The position numbers and the translations under genes are program-made. This document shows positions 41,462 to 47,776 of a stretch of 47,776 bases of DNA, piece after piece. The first letter of the stretch is position 1. The number at the start of each line of letters is the position of its first letter. The DNA is from Bacillota bacterium. Lineage in GTDB: Bacteria; Bacillota; Bacilli; Bacillales_A; Planococcaceae. The notes under the pieces were generated by a model that saw only the letters and a program-made list of their open reading frames with translations, searched no databases and was not told the DNA's origin. The stretch spans positions 1-47,776 of the forward strand of contig JAEXYZ010000061.1 of NCBI GenBank assembly GCA_023405135.1. Reading direction: 5' to 3'.

Positions 41462-41483
41462 AAAAAGAGAGGAACAGTGAAGA

Positions 41484-41831
41484 ATGACAGAAAATTTATT
41501 ACAAATTGCTTATAAAGCATTAGATGATAAGCGAGCAGAGGATATTGTTGTTTTAAACATGCAAAATATCTCATTGTTAGCTGACTATTTTATTATTTGC
41601 CACGCTAATTCAGATCGTCAAGCACAAGCGATTGCACGAGAAGTTCAAGAAAAAGCTCAAGAAAATGGCTTTGAAATCAAACGTATTGAGGGATTTGATT
41701 CTGCACGCTGGATTTTAGTTGACATAGGTGATGTTGTAGTCCATGTTTTCCATAAAGACGAACGTGTATTTTACAATTTAGAACGTCTTTGGGGAGATGC
41801 TCCTCAATTAGATATTCCTACAGTAGAATGA
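41484..41831 (+). CDS. rsfS: Ribosome silencing factor RsfS
   Basis: 115-aa RsfS/YbeB/Iojap protein that binds L14 of the 50S subunit and blocks subunit joining in starvation. It has the family blocks DIVVLNMQNISLLADYFIIC, IKRIEGFDSARWILVDIGDV and VVHVFHKDERVFYNLERLW. AGAGAGGAACAG precedes the ATG. It overlaps yqeM by ATGA. Confidence 0.95.
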   Translation: MTENLLQIAYKALDDKRAEDIVVLNMQNISLLADYFIICHANSDRQAQAIAREVQEKAQENGFEIKRIEGFDSARWILVDIGDVVVHVFHKDERVFYNLERLWGDAPQLDIPTVE

Positions 41832-42568
41832 GTAGCTACGAAAGATTTGCAACGGTCTATGATGAGCTAATGCAAGATGTACCTTACCACGACTATGTGA
41901 ATTGGATTAAAAGATATGCTCCAAATGAACAATATCCTAATTTATTAGATATAGGTTGTGGAACAGGTAAGCTTTCGTTAATGTTTCATCAACAAGGCTA
42001 CAACGTTAGTGGGATTGATATATCAGAAGAGATGTTAGCTGTTGCCCACGAACGGTTCCAAGCGGCTAATGTAAACTTGCCACTTTATGCAATGTCTATG
42101 GATGAATTAGAAGGGTTTTCTAATTTAGATGTTGTAACGATACCGATTGACTCAATTAATTATTTACGTGAAGAACAGGCAGTTATTGATACGTTAAAAC
42201 GAATTTACAACTCTTTACGTGAAGGTGGGCAATTATTTTTTGATGTTCATTCCCTATTTAAAATGGATGTCATTTTTATGGAAAGTCCTTTCACTTATGA
42301 CGATGGTGAAATTACTTATGTTTGGTATACGGAACAAGGTGAATTCGAACATTCTGTTTATCATCAAATGACATTTTTTGTGAAGGATGAAACGACGGGA
42401 TTATATGAACGATTCGATGAAGAGCATTTTCAACGGTCCTTTTCAATTGAAACATATGAGAATTGGTTGACTAAAGTAGGCTTTACAAAAGTAGAAGTGA
42501 CTGCTGATTGGACTGAGCAAAGTCCATCAAATGAAAGTGAACGAATTTTTATCCGTGCAGTGAAATAA
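41828..42568 (+). CDS. yqeM: SAM-dependent methyltransferase YqeM
   Basis: 246-aa class-I methyltransferase. SAM motif I is LLDIGCGTGKLSLMF, followed by GIDISEEMLAVA and the TIPIDSINYL stretch; the N-terminus YERFATVYDELMQD is the family opening. The start overlaps the rsfS stop (ATGA), indicating translational coupling. The substrate is unknown; context in the ribosome/NAD cluster suggests, without proof, a role in RNA or translation-factor modification. Confidence 0.92.
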   Translation: MSSYERFATVYDELMQDVPYHDYVNWIKRYAPNEQYPNLLDIGCGTGKLSLMFHQQGYNVSGIDISEEMLAVAHERFQAANVNLPLYAMSMDELEGFSNLDVVTIPIDSINYLREEQAVIDTLKRIYNSLREGGQLFFDVHSLFKMDVIFMESPFTYDDGEITYVWYTEQGEFEHSVYHQMTFFVKDETTGLYERFDEEHFQRSFSIETYENWLTKVGFTKVEVTADWTEQSPSNESERIFIRAVK

Positions 42569-42569
42569 A

Positions 42570-42662
42570 AAAAAACATCTTTTCAACAGAAGGTAAATTA
42601 TGTATATTATAAGTATACTCCATATGATTTACTTTCTGAAAGAAGAGGTGTTTTTTATTTTT
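42570..42662 (+). terminator. Giant hairpin between yqeM and comEA
   Basis: 42570-42597 pairs with 42628-42656 over roughly 25 of 28 positions, with a 30-nt AT-rich loop, and the 3' arm runs into GTTTTTTATTTTT. It has the form of a terminator for the yqe operon. The 3' arm also contains AAGAGGTG, the only good Shine-Dalgarno sequence before comEA. Confidence 0.7.
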
Positions 42663-42671
42663 CAGCAAGTG

Positions 42672-43301
42672 ATGAAAAAGTATGGAAAGACAATTGCATT
42701 CCCCAGCATTGTCTCTGTTATTCTTCTTTATTTTTTCCTTCAACAAAATGACTCTAATGACGAACAATTAGAGCTTATAACTACAATTCCACAAGAACAA
42801 ACAGAACAATTGAATAACGAGGATGAGTTACAGAAGCAACCGGCAATTCATGAGATTATGGTCGATGTAAAAGGTGCTGTAAACACTCCAGGCGTCTATT
42901 TGCTTACGAATGAAGATCGGGTAGTTGATGCGATAGAAAAGGCTGGAGGCTATACGGAAGAAGCTGACACGAGGTTAGTAAACCATGCTCAAAGGCTTCA
43001 GGATGAAATGGTAATTTATATCCCTAAAAAGGGAGAGGACTTAGAATTTAAGCAAGAAACTACTTCTCAGACCATTAATATACCTTCCAACAACGAAAGT
43101 TCCTCAGGCAAGGTAAATATTAATTCTGCGGATGAAGCTGTATTAACCACATTACCAGGCATCGGTCCTTCGAAAGCACAAGCAATTATTGAATATAGAG
43201 AAAATAGTGGTTCTTTTAAAACAATTGAGGATTTAAAAAATGTGTCTGGAATTGGAGACAAAACCTTTGAAAAATTAAGGGACTTTATTGATGTAAAATA
43301 A
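42672..43301 (+). CDS. comEA: Competence DNA receptor ComEA
   Basis: Membrane-anchored DNA-binding protein of transformation. From this start (209 aa): a short cytoplasmic tail, one transmembrane helix (about 8-25), a Glu/Gln-rich linker, a SLBB domain (IMVDVKGAVNTPGVYLLT ... DEMVIYIPKKGED), an Asn/Ser linker, and a double helix-hairpin-helix DNA-binding domain (VNINSADEAVLTTLPGIGPS ... KNVSGIGDKTFEKLR). The start is uncertain: ATG 42672 fits the usual short tail but has no well-spaced ribosome binding site; the frame stays open upstream with GTG 42648 and ATG 42600. Confidence 0.9.
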   Translation: MKKYGKTIAFPSIVSVILLYFFLQQNDSNDEQLELITTIPQEQTEQLNNEDELQKQPAIHEIMVDVKGAVNTPGVYLLTNEDRVVDAIEKAGGYTEEADTRLVNHAQRLQDEMVIYIPKKGEDLEFKQETTSQTINIPSNNESSSGKVNINSADEAVLTTLPGIGPSKAQAIIEYRENSGSFKTIEDLKNVSGIGDKTFEKLRDFIDVK

Positions 43302-43377
43302 TGACTTCTATATACTCTCATTGCATCTACTAGTTTTTACAGCTAAACTAATAGTAATCTAGTTTGGAGGGAATCAT

Positions 43378-43950
43378 ATGGAGCGAATCACATGGAACCA
43401 ATTCTTTATGGCCCAAAGCCATTTATTGGCTCTTAGAAGTACTTGTACAAGACTTGCAGTAGGTGCAACAATTGTGCGTGATAAACGAATTATTGCAGGG
43501 GGATACAACGGTTCAATTTCAGGCGATGAACATTGTATCGAAAAAGGATGCTATGTTGTAGATAACCACTGTATACGAACAATCCACGCAGAAACAAATG
43601 CATTATTACAATGTGCCAAATATGGTACATCAGCAAACGGTGCTGATATGTATGTAACACATTTCCCTTGCTTACAATGTACAAAAACAATTATTCAAGC
43701 GGGCATTAAAAGTGTTTATTATGCAAATGATTATAAAAACAATCCGTATGCATTAGAATTGTTTGAAAAGGCCAATGTGGAAGTTGTACACATACCATTC
43801 GATGAAGCAAAAATTGACTTTTTAAAGGATGAAAAGTTAGAGCTAGCCTTTGATATGTTACATAAACTTCGAAGTCTTGGTGCTTCAGAGGATGAATTAA
43901 AACCTTTCGAAAAGAAGGTGAAAGAATTATTTGATGTCATTCAAGCATAA
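43378..43950 (+). CDS. comEB: ComEB, dCMP/deoxycytidylate deaminase family
   Basis: 190-aa zinc deaminase of the late competence operon; not strictly required for transformation in B. subtilis. The zinc site is HAETNALLQC (His plus catalytic Glu) and PCLQC; upstream GATIVRDKRIIAGGYNGS is the family substrate loop. GGAGG precedes the ATG. comEC starts within its last codons. Confidence 0.94.
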   Translation: MERITWNQFFMAQSHLLALRSTCTRLAVGATIVRDKRIIAGGYNGSISGDEHCIEKGCYVVDNHCIRTIHAETNALLQCAKYGTSANGADMYVTHFPCLQCTKTIIQAGIKSVYYANDYKNNPYALELFEKANVEVVHIPFDEAKIDFLKDEKLELAFDMLHKLRSLGASEDELKPFEKKVKELFDVIQA

Positions 43951-46216
43951 ATGGATTTATTATGCCTTGTCGATTCTCGTTGCTTCTCTTGCAGCAATGG
44001 AATCGGCAAGGCTTTTATTATTATTGGTTATACTATTGTTGTTTTGTTTATATAAAAAAATAGAGTTGAAACATTTAATAGCCATTTTCCTTTTAACGTT
44101 CCTATCTTTTTTTCTTTTTTCATATCAAAACTATAAATTAAATCAACCAGTTCAACTGCCAGCGATGTTAACTTGGACAGGTGAGTATAAAATAAATGGA
44201 GATAAATTGCGCGGTTTTATGGTTGATGAAGAAGGAAGGAAAATTTATGTAGTCTATCAATTTAAATCTGAAGATGAAAAGAAGGTTTATGAAGAAATTC
44301 CTTTAGTTGGTATGCGATATATAGTATATGGAAGCATACAAGAGCCGTTGATGCCTGCGCATTCTTATGGGTTTAAAATGGCGGATTATTTAAAAAGTAA
44401 AAGTGCAATCGGAATACTGGAAGTTTCAAAATGGGCTTATCTTCAAACGACTGATTCGATATCCCGAAAAATAGGGGTACAACGCTTTAATTTGAAAAAA
44501 CATATTGAAGAAACCTTTCCCGAATCTTTAGTTGGGGAAGCTCAAGCATTGCTTATTGGCGTTAGTGAAAATGTCGATGATGATACGACAAGAGCTTATC
44601 AAAAGCTTGGTATAACCCATTTATTCGCAATTTCTGGGTTACATATTGCCATTGTATCATTAATTTTTTTTCAAGGATTGTTAAGATTAAATGTCCGACA
44701 TGAGTTTGCGACCATAGTTCTTATAATAGTTTTACCGGTTTATGCCATTTTGGTAGGTGGAGCACCGTCTGTTTGGCGAGCTGTGTCCGTGGTTGAATTA
44801 ATTATTCTAAGCAGATTAAAATGGCGATTGTCCGTTGATGATGCACTTGCAATAAGCTTTATATTATTCGTTTTTCTAGAACCTGGTTCAATTTATCAAA
44901 TTGGGTTTCAATTATCTTATCTCGCTACAGCTGCCTTAATTTATTCAGGACAGTTTATTCAACGTTATTCATCCTGGATTATTCAATCCTTCTTCATTAC
45001 ATTTGTTTGTCAATTACTCGTTTATCCTCTATTGCTTTTTCACTTTTATGAACTAAGTATATCGTCTTTAATCGTAAATATATTTTTCGTTCCACTTTTT
45101 TCCTTTATCATTTTGCCGATTAATATTATTTTACTTTTAGCATCATTTTTACCAAGTTTTATACCTGATTTACTGTTTAATTGTTATGAGCCTATACGTA
45201 CTTTGCTTACAAAATTTATTAATTTTCTGCAAGTTATACCATATCAAATGTGGAATCCAGGAAAACCTACAAATGCCTTAATATTATTATCATATTGCAG
45301 TGTATTTGCTACATTTTATTATTTAGATATACGTGCAAAACTCGTTAAAATCATATTTGTTTTATTTATTCCTATTTGCATTTTACATTTTAGTCCTAAA
45401 ATTCATAATGACTTAACAATATCTTTTATAAATGTTGGTCAAGGGGATTGTATAGTCATCGAATTACCGTATCGAAAAGCAGTTTACATGATTGATACGG
45501 GAGGACTTTTGCGATTTAAGCAAGATGAGTGGAAGCAAAGGAACAGTCCGTATGAAGTAGGGAGAGAAATTGTCGTACCTTACTTAAAGGGGAAAGGCAT
45601 TCGAAAAATTGATAAACTCATTTTATCCCATGCGGATGCTGATCACATCGAGGGTGCTGAAGAAATTTTACAAGAAATAGTAGTTGAAGAAATACATGTG
45701 TCGCCAAATTCTTATTATAAAGAAGTAATGAAAGATTTATTACAGGAGGCATTTAAGAAAAAAATTCCGATTCAAGAACAAATAGCAAATAAGGAATGGG
45801 AAGAAGCAGGTGTTTCATTTCAATACTTGTGGCCAATCGATACAAACTATGAAGGCAATAATGATTCACTTGTTCTATTTGTAACAATGGGACAGTTTGA
45901 AGGTCTCTTTATGGGTGATGCTGAACAACAAGGGGAAGAAGAGATTTTAAAAAAGTATCCGAATATATCGAATATAGATTTATTAAAAGCAGGTCATCAT
46001 GGCAGTAAAACATCGAGTAGCGAAAATTTTGTAAACAGGATGAAACCTACTATAACCATTTTTAGTGCGGGACAAAATAATCGTTATGGACATCCACATA
46101 AAGAAGTTGTTTCTAGATTTCAGTATTTAGGTTTACGGACATTGACAACTGGTGAAGTTGGAACAATTGAAGTGATTGTTAAAGATGATGGGATGAAGAT
46201 TAAAACATCAAACTGA
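43931..46216 (+). CDS. comEC: Competence DNA channel ComEC
   Basis: Polytopic protein for single-strand DNA uptake. In 761 aa: N-terminal membrane helices and DUF4131 (about 1-170, with LTWTGEYKINGDKLRG), the competence domain (about 200-480) with GVSENVDDDTTRAYQKLGIT and HLFAISGLHIAIVS, and a C-terminal metallo-beta-lactamase-like domain (about 495-755) with INVGQGDCIVIELP, LSHADADHIEGAEEI, GDAEQQGEEEIL and LKAGHHGSKTSSS. The TTG at 43931 is 10 nt from AAGGTG; ATG 43934 is equally possible. It overlaps comEB by 20 nt. Confidence 0.95.
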   Translation: MMSFKHKWIYYALSILVASLAAMESARLLLLLVILLLFCLYKKIELKHLIAIFLLTFLSFFLFSYQNYKLNQPVQLPAMLTWTGEYKINGDKLRGFMVDEEGRKIYVVYQFKSEDEKKVYEEIPLVGMRYIVYGSIQEPLMPAHSYGFKMADYLKSKSAIGILEVSKWAYLQTTDSISRKIGVQRFNLKKHIEETFPESLVGEAQALLIGVSENVDDDTTRAYQKLGITHLFAISGLHIAIVSLIFFQGLLRLNVRHEFATIVLIIVLPVYAILVGGAPSVWRAVSVVELIILSRLKWRLSVDDALAISFILFVFLEPGSIYQIGFQLSYLATAALIYSGQFIQRYSSWIIQSFFITFVCQLLVYPLLLFHFYELSISSLIVNIFFVPLFSFIILPINIILLLASFLPSFIPDLLFNCYEPIRTLLTKFINFLQVIPYQMWNPGKPTNALILLSYCSVFATFYYLDIRAKLVKIIFVLFIPICILHFSPKIHNDLTISFINVGQGDCIVIELPYRKAVYMIDTGGLLRFKQDEWKQRNSPYEVGREIVVPYLKGKGIRKIDKLILSHADADHIEGAEEILQEIVVEEIHVSPNSYYKEVMKDLLQEAFKKKIPIQEQIANKEWEEAGVSFQYLWPIDTNYEGNNDSLVLFVTMGQFEGLFMGDAEQQGEEEILKKYPNISNIDLLKAGHHGSKTSSSENFVNRMKPTITIFSAGQNNRYGHPHKEVVSRFQYLGLRTLTTGEVGTIEVIVKDDGMKIKTSN

Positions 46217-46220
46217 AATT

Positions 46221-46266
46221 AAAAAAGGGAGACAGCCTCACTGTTTTGAGACTCCCCCCTTTTTCT
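46221..46266. terminator. Bidirectional terminator between comEC and yqzM
   Basis: AAAAAAGGGAG pairs with CTCCCCCCTTTTT (inner CTCA/TGAG), with T-runs on both strands. Confidence 0.8.
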
Positions 46267-46278
46267 TGCAATAATGGG

Positions 46279-46443
46279 TTATGCAGCTGCATCAATAATT
46301 GTTGCAATAATGAAAATAAGTGCGAAGAATACGAAAGAAACACCAAAACCGATACCAGCATCAATTGCTTGGTTTCGCATTGAAGCGCCATTTTTGCCTT
46401 CGAATGGGTTATGTGTTACAACGTTTTCATTATGTGATGACAT
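46279..46443 (-). CDS. yqzM: YqzM-like small membrane protein
   Basis: 54-aa protein read on the reverse strand: MSSHNENVVTHNPFEGKNGA, then a hydrophobic helix IGFGVSFVFFALIFIIATII and a short AAA end. The helix with FFALIFIIATII matches the YqzM family, which in Bacillales lies between comEC and holA. GGAGGG sits 6 nt before the ATG. It is opposite to all neighbours. Function unknown; a single-pass membrane protein by sequence. Confidence 0.82.
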   Translation of the reverse strand: MSSHNENVVTHNPFEGKNGASMRNQAIDAGIGFGVSFVFFALIFIIATIIDAAA

Positions 46444-46608
46444 ACCTATCCCTCCTACTCAAAATAATTATAAGTCAATATATAGTAAAAATCTATATAG
46501 AATCATTCAAATTCTATTATGTACTCTTTGTTTTCTTGTCACTAATTATACATAATTAACTTAAAAAGTGTATACTTATATACGAAATGTTGTAAGGGAG
46601 CTGACATA

Positions 46609-47619
46609 ATGTTTACTAAGGTTTGGAACGATATTAAAAAAGGGCAAATCGCTCCTGTCTATTGCATTTTTGGGGAAGAATCTTATTTTGTCGATGAAAC
46701 AATAAAGCGTTTAAAGCTATCATTAAGCACATCAGAAGAAGTGGAAACAATGATTTTTGATTTAGAAGAATCTCCTGTTGATTTAGTAATTGATGAAGCA
46801 GATACTTTTCCGTTTTTCTCTGAGCGAAAACTTGTAATAGCAAAAAATACATCGTTCTTGAAAGCTGCTGAAAAAGGTAAAGAAAAAATTGATCATAATA
46901 TTAAACGATTAGAAAATTGGTTAGTTCAGCCGCCAAACTTTTCCGTAACAGTTTTTATTGCACCATATGAAAAACTAGATGAGCGAAAAAAAATAACGAA
47001 GCTCATGAAGGAAAGTAGTGTGATGCTTCAGGCTGAAACGCCAAAGGAAAATGATTTAGCCATTTGGATACGTAATGAAGTAAATACACACAATAAAGAC
47101 ATTTCAGATGATGCAATCGATAAGCTTGTTGAAATGGTTGGAGCTAATATGGTGCAGCTACAGATGGAAATTGAAAAAATTTCACTTTATTTAGGGGATG
47201 ACAAGCAAATTACTTCTACCTTAATTGAAGAACTTGTTGCAAAAACGTTAGAGCATGATGCATTTAAAATGCTCAATGCTTATTTATCTCGAAATCATAC
47301 AGAGGCACTCCAAATTTATCATGATTTACTTAGACAAAAGGAAGAGCCAATTATGTTAGTTGGTCTACTTGCATCAAACATTCGAACGATGAGTAATGTT
47401 TATTATTTGCAAAAAAAGGGCTACCATCCGAATCAAATTTCAAAGCAGCTTAAAATACATCCTTATCGGGTGAAATTAATGCTTGAAAATCGAAATCGTC
47501 CTACTGAGGAAAGATTATTGAAGGCATTAAGAAACCTATCTGAAATTGATTTACAATTAAAGTCTGTTAGCGGAAATAGAGAACGGTTTTTAGAAATGTT
47601 TTTATTAAAGGCATTATAA
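46609..47619 (+). CDS. holA: DNA polymerase III subunit delta
   Basis: Clamp-loader subunit that opens the beta sliding clamp (YqeN). The 336-aa protein opens with IKKGQIAPVYCIFGEESYFV and shows the AAA+-like fold without a Walker A, PFFSERKLVIAKN, the domain II segment ISDDAIDKLVEMVGANMVQLQMEIEKI, and the collar domain DLLRQKEEPIMLVGLLASNIRTM ending in RERFLEMFLLKAL. GGGAG precedes the ATG. Confidence 0.95.
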   Translation: MFTKVWNDIKKGQIAPVYCIFGEESYFVDETIKRLKLSLSTSEEVETMIFDLEESPVDLVIDEADTFPFFSERKLVIAKNTSFLKAAEKGKEKIDHNIKRLENWLVQPPNFSVTVFIAPYEKLDERKKITKLMKESSVMLQAETPKENDLAIWIRNEVNTHNKDISDDAIDKLVEMVGANMVQLQMEIEKISLYLGDDKQITSTLIEELVAKTLEHDAFKMLNAYLSRNHTEALQIYHDLLRQKEEPIMLVGLLASNIRTMSNVYYLQKKGYHPNQISKQLKIHPYRVKLMLENRNRPTEERLLKALRNLSEIDLQLKSVSGNRERFLEMFLLKAL

Positions 47620-47661
47620 AATATGAACTATATTAAAATAAAATGCATAGACGGATTGTAA

Positions 47662-47776
47662 TATTAAGTGCAACACCTAAGACATATTAAAAGAAGCCCA
47701 TAACGACCTCGTGTAAAATGTAGTTACCACACAAACATTTGAACGGAGGAAATCGTTATGAGCTACACACATCTTA
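47662..47776 (+). mobile_element. Left end of an IS30-family insertion sequence (partial)
   Basis: After holA the sequence changes to TTAAGTGCAACACCTAAGAC, resembling IS30-family terminal repeats, then a 75-bp leader and GGAGG before an ATG. The window stops inside the element, so the right end cannot be seen. In B. subtilis rpsT would follow holA here. Confidence 0.6.
47758..47776 (+). CDS. IS30-family transposase, first six codons
   Basis: ATG with GGAGGAAATCGTT upstream begins MSYTHL, the usual opening of IS30-family transposases (YTHLT..ER..I). Only six codons are in the window, so the call depends on this short match plus the terminal-repeat-like sequence upstream. Confidence 0.55.

Noticed and set aside
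42571..42583. Functional ComK binding site before comEA
   Set aside because: Only one AAAA-N5-TTTT box is present and it lies in an A-run that is part of a hairpin; ComK sites need two properly spaced boxes.
46274..46559. Plus-strand frames over the yqzM region
   Set aside because: No ribosome binding site and the reverse strand carries a better supported family member with GGAGGG and a matching terminator.

Overview
The window is low-GC Firmicute chromosome: AT-rich intergenic DNA, strong GGAGG-type ribosome binding sites and frequent TTG/GTG starts. Gene content and order follow the Bacillus subtilis aspS-to-holA segment: 6S RNA, tcdA, rarA, cymR, iscS, mnmA, TPR protein, recD2, alaS, ireB, ruvX, yrzB, mltG, trmR, yrrN, yrrO, udk, greA, yrrS, mtnN, sigK, then yqeG-yqeH-aroE-yhbY-nadD-yqeK-rsfS-yqeM, comEA-EB-EC, yqzM and holA. 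sigK, spo0M and sequences resembling Spo0A boxes point to an endospore former. The insertions that interrupt the B. subtilis order (pssA/psd beside sigK, spo0M beside recD2) suggest the Lysinibacillus/Solibacillus/Ureibacillus side of Bacillales; this genus-level guess is inference.

Layout. 1-5 kb: 6S RNA with its own promoter and terminator, tcdA, an unrecognised 173-aa gene, and a chemoreceptor with a sigma-D-like promoter. 5-12 kb: rarA (reverse), cymR, then the cysteine desulfurase/tRNA thiolase pair iscS-mnmA, a TPR protein, a nucleoside transporter and a solitary hisA of the eukaryotic type (reverse). 12.6-21 kb: recD2, a SIMPL-domain protein, a DUF1801 protein, spo0M, a divergent pair made of a YeiL-like Crp/Fnr regulator and an MFS transporter, a TerC-family membrane protein and a GNAT enzyme. 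21-31.7 kb: alaS under an alanine T-box, ireB-ruvX, two DUF1292 genes, mltG, the trmR-yrrN-yrrO tRNA-uridine modification set and udk. 31.9-37 kb: greA, yrrS, mtnN, a 30-codon membrane peptide, then sigK and pssA (reverse) and psd. 37.3-47.6 kb: the yqe ribosome-assembly/NAD/shikimate cluster, late-competence com genes, yqzM (reverse) and holA. The window ends inside what looks like the left end of an IS30-family insertion sequence.

Most genes are ordinary housekeeping genes. The unusual signals are mainly non-coding. (i) Three intergenic arrays of diverged 20-21 bp tandem units lie after recD2, between the alaS T-box and alaS, and before mltG; the first and third share a core in opposite orientation. 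(ii) sigK appears to start at a CTG codon, which restores a full-length pro-sequence. (iii) A 170-bp dispersed-type element splits yqeK from rsfS, and a 250-bp inverted-repeat element precedes sigK. (iv) A long hairpin before comEA buries its only good Shine-Dalgarno sequence. Among proteins, the eukaryote-type HisA, the double-DUF1292 protein, the chemoreceptor with mid-protein membrane segments and the YeiL/MFS pair deserve a second look. I found no tRNA, rRNA, CRISPR array, prophage or defence system.
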